Of a DNA stretch of 64,000 nt, positions 41,690 to 49,374 are shown piece by piece. Source of the DNA: Lentilitoribacter sp039986595 (GTDB taxonomy: Bacteria; Pseudomonadota; Alphaproteobacteria; Rhizobiales; Rhizobiaceae); contig JBDWQJ010000011.1 of NCBI GenBank assembly GCA_039986595.1, positions 230,278-294,277 on the forward strand, in the 5' to 3' direction. The number at the start of each line of letters is the position of its first letter. The stretch's first letter is position 1. The notes beneath the pieces are model-generated. The model made no database searches, had not been told where the DNA came from, and saw only the letters and a program-made list of their open reading frames with translations. The translations under genes were made by a program, and so were the position numbers.

Positions 41690-42103
41690 ATGTCCGAGAT
41701 CGCAATTACTCCCGTATATGTCGCATTAACGGCACTCATAATGGTCGTCCTGGCAAACCTTATAGGCGTGCGCCGCTGGACCCTGCGCGCAGGCATTGGT
41801 GATGCTGGCGATTTAAAATTAGCCCTCGCCATTCGCCGCTTTGGCAATTTAATTGAGCATGCACCAATCCTTCTTGTCATAATGTTCTTTTTGGAACTAA
41901 AGGGTTTTAGCGACGCATTTTTGCACGCTTATGGAATGAGCTTCATTATCTTTAGAATTTTGCATCCGCTTGGATTATTTAAAGATGTGAGTGTACCAAC
42001 CTCGCAAAAGGTCATGCGTTTAATTGCGGTATCGGGAACAACAGTATTATATATCGTTGGTTCTATCAGCTTGCTTTTAGTCTCGCTTCAAACGCTATCT
42101 TAA
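41690..42103 (+). CDS. MAPEG-family membrane protein
   Basis: 137 residues from ATG 41690; an earlier in-frame start at 41609 is unlikely because the MAPEG fold begins here. Four helices with the GxRRWxLR and IRRFGNLIEHAPILLVIMFFLELKG motifs, then a YGMSFIIFRILHPLG segment. Microsomal MAPEG relatives are glutathione transferases or leukotriene enzymes; bacterial ones are mostly uncharacterised. Divergent from XRE, shares its operator type with the next gene. Confidence 0.88.
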   Translation: MSEIAITPVYVALTALIMVVLANLIGVRRWTLRAGIGDAGDLKLALAIRRFGNLIEHAPILLVIMFFLELKGFSDAFLHAYGMSFIIFRILHPLGLFKDVSVPTSQKVMRLIAVSGTTVLYIVGSISLLLVSLQTLS

Positions 42104-42127
42104 CACATACCTCCGGGCAGATTTCAC

Positions 42128-42164
42128 TTACCTTCAAGGTAATTGCTTTCATTTCCGAATTTGA
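42128..42164. promoter_or_regulatory. Second copy of the XRE-type operator
   Basis: TTACCTTCAAGGTAA (42128–42142), also preceded by CAC, followed by ATTTCC-G-AATTTGA (42151–42164), in the promoter of the membrane protein gene at 42216. Its arms and the downstream block match those at 41488–41527. Confidence 0.65.
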
Positions 42165-42215
42165 TGATTTTCCTTCGCAGACACTCAAATCAGTCAACTG
42201 CAAAGGATCATCATC

Positions 42216-42671
42216 ATGCATGTTCAGTCTTCAATAAAATGGCTCAAAATCGCAAGTTTTACCCTGATTGGGTTTGGCATATTCAGCGCGATAAGCGCGC
42301 ACCCTTCACTTAATGTTTTATCACGTTTTTTCATCTCATTAGCCGTATGGCCGTTTGGTGAGATTTCAGCTTTAATTGACATGGAAACCCGCCTTTTATG
42401 GGCCATTCTAGGCGGCATTACATCAGGATGGGGCGTGATGTTTTGGCTTTTAACGACCCAGATGTATGAAACTCATTACGAGAAACTAAGACCAATCATG
42501 CTCAAAGCAATTTTATCATGGTTCATCATTGATAGCTTAGCCTCAATTGCATCGGGTGCTGCATTTAACGCTGTCTTAAATTTAAGTTTCTTAGCTTTAT
42601 TTCTCTACCCACTATCCCGTCCGGTTCAAAGCGGTGAAACTGTTGCAAACCGTCAAGCTAAGATGTCGTAG
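42216..42671 (+). CDS. Four-helix membrane protein, unknown function
   Basis: 151 residues, four hydrophobic segments, no recognised family. The start follows AAAGGA at eight bases. A promoter-proximal copy of the operator seen upstream of MAPEG indicates co-regulation with MAPEG and the XRE regulator. Followed by the convergent ureohydrolase gene. The function is not inferred. Confidence 0.7.
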   Translation: MHVQSSIKWLKIASFTLIGFGIFSAISAHPSLNVLSRFFISLAVWPFGEISALIDMETRLLWAILGGITSGWGVMFWLLTTQMYETHYEKLRPIMLKAILSWFIIDSLASIASGAAFNAVLNLSFLALFLYPLSRPVQSGETVANRQAKMS

Positions 42672-42714
42672 TTAATACAAATTGATGGCTTGGGGCTATT
42701 ATGGCCTCAGGCTA

Positions 42715-43674
42715 TCAAGACTTTGCTTGCTGGCGTGCGATGATACCCATCGTTGCGACAACCAATCTTGAAACATTTAATCCGCCTATTCCATCTACAT
42801 CAACTTCCGGCATGATTTCAACAAAATCAACTGCCGCTAAACGTCCTTTTTCAGCGGCGGCTATGATGAGTTCCAAGACCTGATAGTAACTCAACCCGCC
42901 AGGTGTCCGGCCGATCGTGTTTGGCGTAATTGCAGGATCAAGCGCGTCAATATCAATACAAAGTATAATCTCGCTACCTTCATCAATCGCATCGACAACA
43001 GGTGCAAGCCCCTTGCGATGAATATCAACCCCTGTGAAAAACTTAGCGCCCCATTCTACTGCATCATCAAAATCGGATGTATGCCCTGAGCCTATCCCGC
43101 GCGCGCCCACTTGGATGATGTTTTGAACGTGATCCATCTCCGATGCGCGGCGCATAGTAGAAGATAATCCGTTTTTCTCACCCATATGACTATCGCGCCA
43201 ATCAATATGCGCATCAATTTGCAAGATCGTGTAGTTTTTACCTGTCTGACCCAACGCCTTGATCATCGGAATGGGGATAGAATCATCACCACCGATCAAA
43301 ATGGGCACAACACCATGCTCCACAATTTTCGTGATCGCATCACATATGATCTGCCGATTAGAGGCAAAATTGGTTTCGCTCCAAGGTAAATCACCACAAT
43401 CGACAGCGCGTTTTGTGCCATTTGGGAAAGTTGGCCCACCTAAATCGAAATTATGGCGATCAATATTAGCCGTCAGCGATGCAATGGCTTTACGCAAAGA
43501 AGATGGTCCGTTTTGAGCATAAGCCCCAACCGAGCCATAAGGGGTTGCACATGGCGCACCTATGAATGCGGATGACGCATCAATTTGCGTTAGATCCTCG
43601 CATTTATCTAAACCAAGAAACGTTTCCGCGTCAATTGCACCAAACAATGCACCAAGGTCAGGCTTATTATTCAT
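42715..43674 (-). CDS. Arginase/agmatinase-family ureohydrolase
   Basis: 319 residues of the ureohydrolase fold. Metal-site motifs DAHIDWRD and CIDIDALDPAITPNT are intact, but the first ligand motif reads GGDDS where GGDHS is canonical, so the first Mn-ligand His is Asp. Such sequences occur in agmatinase-like subgroups of unclear substrate. It may act on agmatine, guanidinobutyrate or a different guanidino compound, or bind a different metal. Convergent with the membrane gene; 17 bp from the DUF454 gene on the same strand. Confidence 0.85.
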   Translation of the reverse strand: MNNKPDLGALFGAIDAETFLGLDKCEDLTQIDASSAFIGAPCATPYGSVGAYAQNGPSSLRKAIASLTANIDRHNFDLGGPTFPNGTKRAVDCGDLPWSETNFASNRQIICDAITKIVEHGVVPILIGGDDSIPIPMIKALGQTGKNYTILQIDAHIDWRDSHMGEKNGLSSTMRRASEMDHVQNIIQVGARGIGSGHTSDFDDAVEWGAKFFTGVDIHRKGLAPVVDAIDEGSEIILCIDIDALDPAITPNTIGRTPGGLSYYQVLELIIAAAEKGRLAAVDFVEIMPEVDVDGIGGLNVSRLVVATMGIIARQQAKS

Positions 43675-43690
43675 CGTTTTCCTCTTACTC

Positions 43691-44080
43691 TCACGAATTG
43701 GATCTTGTTAGAACATAAGCTGCTCCAAGCGACATGCCAACGCCTTGGATGGTTAGCACCAAACCAGATGCACCAAATATCGCGCTAGCGATAAATGTGA
43801 TAGCCATCATCGACACTGCCATAAACTTATATTTAGGTGCTATGGCGCCGGTTTTCTGCCAATCGGTAATTATCGGACCAAATGTTTTGGAACCTTCCAA
43901 CCAAGCTTGCAATTTTGGTGATGATTTTGAAAAGCAAAATGCTGCTAATATGATTAAAGGCGTGGTTGGCAAGATCGGCAAGAAGGCGCCAATTACGCCC
44001 AGAGCCAGAGAGCATATGCCAGCGATATACCACCAACCTTTATGAAACCCCCGCATCATTTTTTGAAATAGTTGGAACAT
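43691..44080 (-). CDS. DUF454 (YbaN-like) membrane protein
   Basis: 129 residues with about four helices and the YbaN/DUF454 signature GWWYIAGICSLALGVIGAFLPILPTTPLIILAAFCFSKSSPKL. Function unknown. It is upstream of the ureohydrolase on the same strand (16 bp), probably one operon. Confidence 0.9.
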   Translation of the reverse strand: MFQLFQKMMRGFHKGWWYIAGICSLALGVIGAFLPILPTTPLIILAAFCFSKSSPKLQAWLEGSKTFGPIITDWQKTGAIAPKYKFMAVSMMAITFIASAIFGASGLVLTIQGVGMSLGAAYVLTRSNS

Positions 44081-44285
44081 TAATAGCCAATCGCGATCTG
44101 CGTTTTTTCTTTAGGGTTCATTTACCATGATGAAGGGTTCTTGGTTTGATATGGCTCTATTGCGCGCAAAAACAAGAAATCATGCAGTAAATAGATAAAG
44201 TTTTAAATATCTCAGCTCAAGTCTGTTTCTCAAAGGGTTGCAAATTACCTTCCAATACTGCGACCACAACAAGATGAGAACTAAT

Positions 44286-44897
44286 ATGACAATGATTAAA
44301 TCTGCGCTAAAATCAGCATTCCTTGCAGCTACAATAGCGCTTAGTGCAAGCCAATCACACGCGAGTGATTTGATCAAAGGATTTTATTTCGATGTAGATT
44401 TTGGTGCAGGTGCAACCGTTATGACGACGAATTCATCGTTAGTTCCTGTGCCTAAGGTGTTTTTAGGTTTTACAGGAAGCGCTGAGCTTTGTCAGTCAAA
44501 TGCAATTACATTCGACATCTGCGGCGGTGTTTCGACATTTCAGCCACTGGGTACGCCGCAAAAAGTCACGACAGCAGGCACAATTACAACAACTGTCGAT
44601 GCTGATATGAGCACGGTAAATGCATATGCGAAATTCCGCAAACGCGGCCTTGGTTTTGCCATCGCGCCCTATTTCGGTTTGGGAAATGTGAAAAGCAGTT
44701 ATAAAACCACGACATTAGGCTTTACAACATTAAGTGAAAAGAACTCAAAAGTGATGTTTGCCGGGATTGAAATTGAACGCAAAATCCTTCTGACAAATTT
44801 TGTGATTTCGCTGAAAGCAGAAGCAGGTTCAGCCATTAAAAAATCTGATGACACCAAATATTACTCCTTTAAACCGAGCATTAAAGCTCGGTTTTAG
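44286..44897 (+). CDS. Exported beta-rich protein, probable outer membrane
   Basis: 203 residues from ATG 44286 (44238 is an alternative), with a signal peptide ending near SQSHAS. The mature part shows alternating hydrophobic/polar strands and ends in the OMP-like C-terminal Phe (…KARF). It resembles small porin-like or surface-antigen proteins, without a family match that I can name. The stop codon lies in the second arm region of a terminator hairpin. Confidence 0.65.
   Translation: MTMIKSALKSAFLAATIALSASQSHASDLIKGFYFDVDFGAGATVMTTNSSLVPVPKVFLGFTGSAELCQSNAITFDICGGVSTFQPLGTPQKVTTAGTITTTVDADMSTVNAYAKFRKRGLGFAIAPYFGLGNVKSSYKTTTLGFTTLSEKNSKVMFAGIEIERKILLTNFVISLKAEAGSAIKKSDDTKYYSFKPSIKARF
44872..44895 (+). 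terminator. Terminator overlapping the last codons of the OMP-like gene
   Basis: AACCGAGC (44872–44879) pairs with GCTCGGTT (44886–44893) and runs into TTTT; the stop codon TAG (44895–44897) lies at its edge. The hairpin is therefore encoded inside the coding region. Confidence 0.6.
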
Positions 44898-44918
44898 TAA
44901 TAGCTGCATCCAGCATCG

Positions 44919-45449
44919 TTAAGTTTTAGAATTAAACCACATACGTTTGAGCGTGTTATCTTTAACAATGAAATGATGGTGTAATGCCGCGACTGCGTGG
45001 AATAATACAACAGCAATAGCTATCCGCGCGGCAAACCCATGTGCTGTACGCGGTGGTAGATCGTCAAAGATCGGTAGTGCTGCATCCCCAAACAATGCGA
45101 GCGGCAAACCAGATATGATCGACATGGTGATACCGCTGCCTAACAGCACAAATAACAACAGATAAAGTAACTTATGCACCAATTTGGCTGCTTTATTTTG
45201 CCAGTCTGGAACCGTGTCCAATGGCGCTGGTTTTCGATCAAACTTCCACCACCAAATTAGTCGAAACACTGTCAAAATTAGAACGAGCGATGCGACCGGG
45301 ACATGCACCTGCAACGCCATTGTTTTAATCGCCTGGCTATCGTTGCTACCAGAAAAGAAACCTGTACCAAACAACACAAAAACCAATAGTGCAGATAACC
45401 AATGAATAAACTTTGCTGTCGTTCCATAAGCTGAATTTGTACTTTTCAT
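44919..45449 (-). CDS. Cytochrome b561
   Basis: About 176 residues with four to five helices of the bacterial cytochrome b561 (CybB) type: KFIHWLSALLVFVLFGTGFFSG, VHVPVASLVLILTVFRLIWWW, and haem-ligand histidines in HGFAARIAIAVVLFHAVAALHHHF. A superoxide:quinone or other electron transfer role in the inner membrane is expected. It is 28 bp downstream of the EF-hand gene, an operon. Confidence 0.9.
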   Translation of the reverse strand: MKSTNSAYGTTAKFIHWLSALLVFVLFGTGFFSGSNDSQAIKTMALQVHVPVASLVLILTVFRLIWWWKFDRKPAPLDTVPDWQNKAAKLVHKLLYLLLFVLLGSGITMSIISGLPLALFGDAALPIFDDLPPRTAHGFAARIAIAVVLFHAVAALHHHFIVKDNTLKRMWFNSKT

Positions 45450-45477
45450 TCTCATAATCCTCTTTACGGAATTTCAA

Positions 45478-45993
45478 TCAAAGATCAGGACGAATAGCAG
45501 CGCGCATCGCCACAATAATGGGAAAACCAGAGATGAATTCATCTTTGGTAAGCACCGCATCGTCGTTTTGATCAGCGCGTTGCATGTCAGCAATCATAGC
45601 AAGCCGCATTTCGCGCACGCTAATGTCGCCATCACCATTTTTATCCCAGAATGAAAAAACAATTTTAGATGCAGTCGTATATGCATCTTGGCGACCGACT
45701 TGTTCTGCAACGTATAGAAATCCCGGATCCCATTGCGAAAACTCTGAATAGTTGACCATGCCATCGTCATTTTCATCCATGCCAGCAAACACATCATCTC
45801 GATACGCCTCGATATCGCCGAGATGAACTTGGCCATTTTGATGTTTATCGACCATGTCAAAAATTGCTTCTCCGATGAGGCGTCCTTCGTAACCGACAAT
45901 ATCTTTGCCCGATGCCTGAGTTAACGTTGATGCTGATATTGATACTGCGAATATCGAACATAATGCGACTGTGATCTTTAGTTTAGGATTCAT
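45478..45993 (-). CDS. Exported EF-hand calcium-binding protein
   Basis: About 171 residues from the ATG at 45993, three bases after GGAGGAA; a TTG at 46005 is the alternative. A signal peptide ends at TQASG. Calcium loops occur as DKHQNGQVHLGDIE, DENDDGMVNYSEF, DKNGDGDISVREM and DQNDDAVLTKDEF, four EF-hands with standard spacing. Periplasmic calcium sensor or buffer by prediction. Upstream of cytochrome b561 in one operon and divergent from MarR. Confidence 0.9.
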   Translation of the reverse strand: MNPKLKITVALCSIFAVSISASTLTQASGKDIVGYEGRLIGEAIFDMVDKHQNGQVHLGDIEAYRDDVFAGMDENDDGMVNYSEFSQWDPGFLYVAEQVGRQDAYTTASKIVFSFWDKNGDGDISVREMRLAMIADMQRADQNDDAVLTKDEFISGFPIIVAMRAAIRPDL

Positions 45994-46046
45994 GCTTTCC
46001 TCCAACCGAGTAATAATTTATATTAAGTTACAAGCAAATACTTTAC

Positions 46047-46520
46047 ATGGCAACTAATTACATGGAATATAAATCACCCTCTGCACCAAAGTCAATTGGG
46101 CGACAGTTAAATTTTTCAGCTGGGGTCAGCACGTCTGTGATTACGCAGATACTGCGACCTTACGATTTATCACTGGCACAATGGGCTGTGCTGTCATGCA
46201 TTTGGCGCAATGGGGCTTTGGGAATAAAAGACATTGCCGAGCTTACCGGTAATGCGCCACCTGCGGCGTCACGCATCGTCGATCGCATGGTCAGTAATGG
46301 GCTCTTATTGCGCGAAGAAGCCAAAGCAGATCGACGCGGGGTGGTTATCAACCTTACCGCAAAAGGAGAAGATTTGCGTGTGCTACAGTTTGTTTTTGAA
46401 CAGGTGAACGATGTGATTTTGAAAGACTTTAGTCAGGCGGATCAAGACAAACTCTTTGAGCTATTATCCCGCGCTGAGCAAAATGGCTGTAACTGGCTTA
46501 AAAACAGCAATGAAAGCTGA
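46047..46520 (+). CDS. MarR-family transcriptional regulator
   Basis: 157 residues with the MarR winged helix (LSLAQWAVLSCIWRNGALGIKDIAELTGNAPPAASRIVDRMVSNGLL) and flanking dimerisation helices. It is divergent from the EF-hand/b561 operon, a likely target, and 2 bp from the end of NnrU (convergent). Confidence 0.92.
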   Translation: MATNYMEYKSPSAPKSIGRQLNFSAGVSTSVITQILRPYDLSLAQWAVLSCIWRNGALGIKDIAELTGNAPPAASRIVDRMVSNGLLLREEAKADRRGVVINLTAKGEDLRVLQFVFEQVNDVILKDFSQADQDKLFELLSRAEQNGCNWLKNSNES

Positions 46521-46522
46521 AC

Positions 46523-47098
46523 TTATAACGACGCACCTATTGGGCTAACCCCAAAGAGCCATTCGTGCCCAAACATAAAGAATAAAAACCAAGCAATCAC
46601 GCCACCCGCAATAGCGATCAGATCAATATAAAGTGGCGCAACCGGTGGTATTTCACCCCCGCGGCGTTTGTTTGAAACCCAATTGATCAGCGCCCAGAGA
46701 AAAAACGATCCAAACAATGAAACCGAGGCTGTATCAGAGCGGACGAGCAAATGCGCTGATGACCAAAATACAATGGCCAATAAAAATGGATGATGAGTGA
46801 TAAAGCTAAACCGGCTGGATCGCGTATTAAACGGAATAAGAATAAACGCGCACAGCATGAATAAAAACGCAACGTGACGACCCCACGAGGGAAGCTGCCA
46901 CAAAATATCCGACTGGGCTTGCGCATTGCGAAAGCTCATTACAATGAGCACCAAGAACAACAATGTTGCGATTGAATAGCCACCCTTCCAAGTACCCTCA
47001 CCAATTTTTGTGATAATATTTTGACGAAAACCCGGCGCGACCATTCGAATTGAATGAAGCCCATGAAAACCCAACAGTCCGATTACCAACATCATCAT
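46523..47098 (-). CDS. NnrU-family membrane protein
   Basis: 191 residues with about five helices and the NnrU signature MMLVIGLLGFHGLHSIRMVAPGFRQNIITKIGE, WQLPSWGRHVAFLFMLCAFIL and ITHHPFLLAIVFWSSAHLLV. NnrU-like proteins accompany denitrification or carotenoid metabolism; in this window no denitrification gene is present. Convergent with MarR. Confidence 0.9.
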   Translation of the reverse strand: MMMLVIGLLGFHGLHSIRMVAPGFRQNIITKIGEGTWKGGYSIATLLFLVLIVMSFRNAQAQSDILWQLPSWGRHVAFLFMLCAFILIPFNTRSSRFSFITHHPFLLAIVFWSSAHLLVRSDTASVSLFGSFFLWALINWVSNKRRGGEIPPVAPLYIDLIAIAGGVIAWFLFFMFGHEWLFGVSPIGASL

Positions 47099-47154
47099 GT
47101 TAGCACTCCTCTTTTATCTCACTACAATCGAGATAGCACATAAATCGCCCAACG

Positions 47155-47661
47155 TTATGACAATTGCGCTGCCAACTCGCGGATTTGCGTCTCAGCCCAA
47201 ACAGTAATGCCTTCATTGCGCAAAGCTGCCGTTGTGGTTCCCATGCCGGACAGTTTTACACCTGAAAACGAACCATCGTAAATGAAGCTAGATCCACAAG
47301 ATGGTGAACCATCGGTGAGAACGGCGTGTTGACATCCGTGTTTTTTAGCAAGTACCACCGCAGCATTTGCAGCTTGAACATAAAGCTCTGTGACATCGCC
47401 GCCTGCCTCTTCAAAAACAAAAGCATCACCATTTAAAACATCATTGCCGTCAATGACTTTTGCGCTTTTGATGCCTTTATCTTGAATTTCAGCAGGTGGT
47501 CGCGGGGTTGGAAACCCCACTGCAACTTCTGGGCACACTGGTACTAAGCGCCCCTCTTCCTGCCAGAACTTTAAAACATCTGCTGCGCCTGAAGCTTTAT
47601 CAGAACCATTATAACGCACTGGTCGACCGATAAGGCAGGCTGATATCAAGATTTTTTCCAT
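47155..47661 (-). CDS. DUF523-domain protein
   Basis: 168 residues: ILISACLIGRPVRYNGSDKASG, LVPVCPEVAVGFPTPRPPAEIQ and VLTDGSPSCGSSFIYDGSF, the DUF523 Cys motifs that suggest iron–sulfur or thiol chemistry. Function unknown. A tandem 13-bp repeat lies about 100 bp upstream. Confidence 0.9.
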   Translation of the reverse strand: MEKILISACLIGRPVRYNGSDKASGAADVLKFWQEEGRLVPVCPEVAVGFPTPRPPAEIQDKGIKSAKVIDGNDVLNGDAFVFEEAGGDVTELYVQAANAAVVLAKKHGCQHAVLTDGSPSCGSSFIYDGSFSGVKLSGMGTTTAALRNEGITVWAETQIRELAAQLS

Positions 47662-47754
47662 AGTTAGAAGCTAAATCTAATTGGAAAACGGGTCTACATT
47701 ATTTTGTACCCATGCACATTTATTCTTGGTAGCTACCCTTGGCAATTATTCATA

Positions 47755-47801
47755 CAGAAATTTTTACCAGAAATTTTTGCCAGAAATTTCACCAGAAATC
47801 T
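47755..47801. repeat. Four tandem 13-bp repeats (CAGAAATTT)
   Basis: CAGAAATTT at 47755, 47768 and 47781, and CAGAAATCT at 47793, with unit spacings of 13, 13 and 12 bp. It lies in the 187-bp gap between the DUF523 and cupin genes, about 95 bp upstream of the DUF523 start. Could be a minisatellite or multi-site operator. Confidence 0.6.
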
Positions 47802-47830
47802 TGGCAGCGAAGCATGATACTCCGCTGCCA
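47802..47830 (-). terminator. Hairpin downstream of the cupin gene
   Basis: TGGCAGCG (47802–47809) pairs with CGCTGCCA (47823–47830). On the minus strand it follows the cupin stop by 18 bp, with no clean T-run. Moderately likely to end the cupin transcript. Confidence 0.45.
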
Positions 47831-47848
47831 CAATTTTGATTGATCTTA

Positions 47849-48505
47849 TTAAGCGTTTGGCGCTTGGGCAAAAGGCAAATGCCCAGTTTTAATCCAAACC
47901 TTAGCACCATCATTTCCTGCCGTGGCATTGAAATTTGAACCTTGCGGCATACGCAACCACGAATGTTTGCGCAAATCATCTTGGCCATCATTAAAGCCAC
48001 CCTCTAACACTAAGAACTCACCGCCAGCTGGCAGATCCATCGATATAACTTCACCAGCTTGCCAAGTTTGGAAAGACACATGCTCACGCGCATCTTCAAA
48101 AAGAACAGCGTTATTAGTTTCTTGGACTTGCTCGTTCATATCAATGGTGATTTGCGTGCGATCATTGGGGTCAAACTGCCAGAGTTTGACAAAGATCGTG
48201 CATCCTTCGTCAGAACCCGGGGTATGACTTGATGTTGGCGGGTTGCGCACATATGTGCCAACCGGAAAGTCGCCATGTTCATCTTGGAACACACCGTCAA
48301 TCACAATGAATTCTTCGCCGCCTGTATGCGTATGGGCAGAAAACTTACTATTCGGCGCATAGCGAACAATAGTTGTTGCACGCGCCACTTCACCGCCAAT
48401 TCGGTCAAGCATTCTGCGATCAACACCCGGCATCGGTGATGCTTTCCATTCAACTTCATCTGAATGAACCAAAACACGTTCATCAAAATTTGCGTTCAAA
48501 TTCAT
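47849..48505 (-). CDS. Double-cupin protein (ChrR/DAD-like)
   Basis: 218 residues with two cupin barrels. The first carries FSAHTHTGGEEFIVIDGVFQDEHGDFPVGTY, with metal ligands His, His, Glu and a later His (SSHTPG). The second barrel (FLVLEGGFNDGQDDLRKHSWLRMP) lacks part of the ligand set. Similar to the ChrR anti-sigma cupin or to acetylacetone/dihydroxyacetophenone dioxygenase-like proteins; the lack of an anti-sigma zinc domain favours a dioxygenase or sensor role. It is 36 bp from the GST gene on the same strand. Confidence 0.85.
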   Translation of the reverse strand: MNLNANFDERVLVHSDEVEWKASPMPGVDRRMLDRIGGEVARATTIVRYAPNSKFSAHTHTGGEEFIVIDGVFQDEHGDFPVGTYVRNPPTSSHTPGSDEGCTIFVKLWQFDPNDRTQITIDMNEQVQETNNAVLFEDAREHVSFQTWQAGEVISMDLPAGGEFLVLEGGFNDGQDDLRKHSWLRMPQGSNFNATAGNDGAKVWIKTGHLPFAQAPNA

Positions 48506-48529
48506 GGAATATTCTCCTCTTAGCTCACC

Positions 48530-49162
48530 TTAACCCGCCACACTTGGACGCGCAGCAACTTTTTCACGCCAAGACAGCAAATGCTCAAGTTCTGCCGAGA
48601 TATTGATTTTCGCAAAATCAGCAAAAGCTAATCCGGCAAAAGCAGTAATATCAGCCATCGAGAAATTCTTCCCAGCTAGAAATTCATTATCTCGCAAAAC
48701 ATCATTGAGATATTTCATGGTCGCAATAGCATTATCTTTTTGACGATTACCCCATGAGGTGTTTTGATAGGTTTCAAGCTCCGGTCCCAAACCCGGTGTC
48801 GCATAATGAAAATAAGCACCAACTGCATCTAAAAGATTAGCTTCAGCTCTTCGGTTCATCATGTGAATTATCGCGCGTTCTTTTGATGTATCACCTGTTA
48901 GCGATGCATAGCCGGGTAGGTTCTCGTATTCAGCATCAATATATTCGGTGATCGCGGTACATTGTGAAAGCATGGTGCCGCATTCAAGCTCCATACACGG
49001 AACGGATGCATCAGGGTTTTTTGACTTAAATTCATCCGAACGATGCTCACCGTTCATCACATCTACTGGGATAAATTCGGCCTTATCTGCAATACCCTTT
49101 TCACCTAATGCGATGCGAATACGAGCGGGGTTTGGAAAGTTTTCAATGTCGTAAATTTTCAT
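48530..49162 (-). CDS. Glutathione S-transferase family protein
   Basis: About 210 residues: an N-terminal thioredoxin-fold domain (YDIENFPNPARIRIALGEKGI…CMELECGTMLSQCTAITEYID) and a C-terminal helical domain (MADITAFAGLAFADF). The ATG at 49162 follows GAGG with a six-base spacer. It probably conjugates glutathione to electrophiles. It shares an operon with the cupin gene. An operator-like sequence upstream (49209–49224) matches the TetR palindrome at 23463 in 13 of 16 positions. Confidence 0.9.
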   Translation of the reverse strand: MKIYDIENFPNPARIRIALGEKGIADKAEFIPVDVMNGEHRSDEFKSKNPDASVPCMELECGTMLSQCTAITEYIDAEYENLPGYASLTGDTSKERAIIHMMNRRAEANLLDAVGAYFHYATPGLGPELETYQNTSWGNRQKDNAIATMKYLNDVLRDNEFLAGKNFSMADITAFAGLAFADFAKINISAELEHLLSWREKVAARPSVAG

Positions 49163-49208
49163 AATGAGCCTCAAATTTGTGGTTTAAGATTGTGGTTATA
49201 ATTATCTA

Positions 49209-49224
49209 CCTACCAATAGATAGA
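49209..49224. promoter_or_regulatory. Candidate TetR site upstream of the GST–cupin operon
   Basis: CCTACCAATAGATAGA matches the 16-bp palindrome at 23463 in 13 of 16 positions, with one half-site perfect, 47 bp upstream of the GST start. Chance occurrence is possible in AT-rich DNA. Confidence 0.4.
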
Positions 49225-49374
49225 TAGTATGTCCAGCCAAAAATTTGTAAACTTTGCCCCTATGCTATTTAGAAAAAGATCTCGCTAAATATTTTGGAGC
49301 TGCCAACAAATTGATTCAATTCGTTATGAAAATGATTCATCTATTGGATCTAAGGATATGAAAATAAATAACAA

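Noticed and set aside
47755..47801. CRISPR-like array
   Set aside because: Units are 13 bp with no unique spacers; it is a simple tandem repeat, not a CRISPR array.
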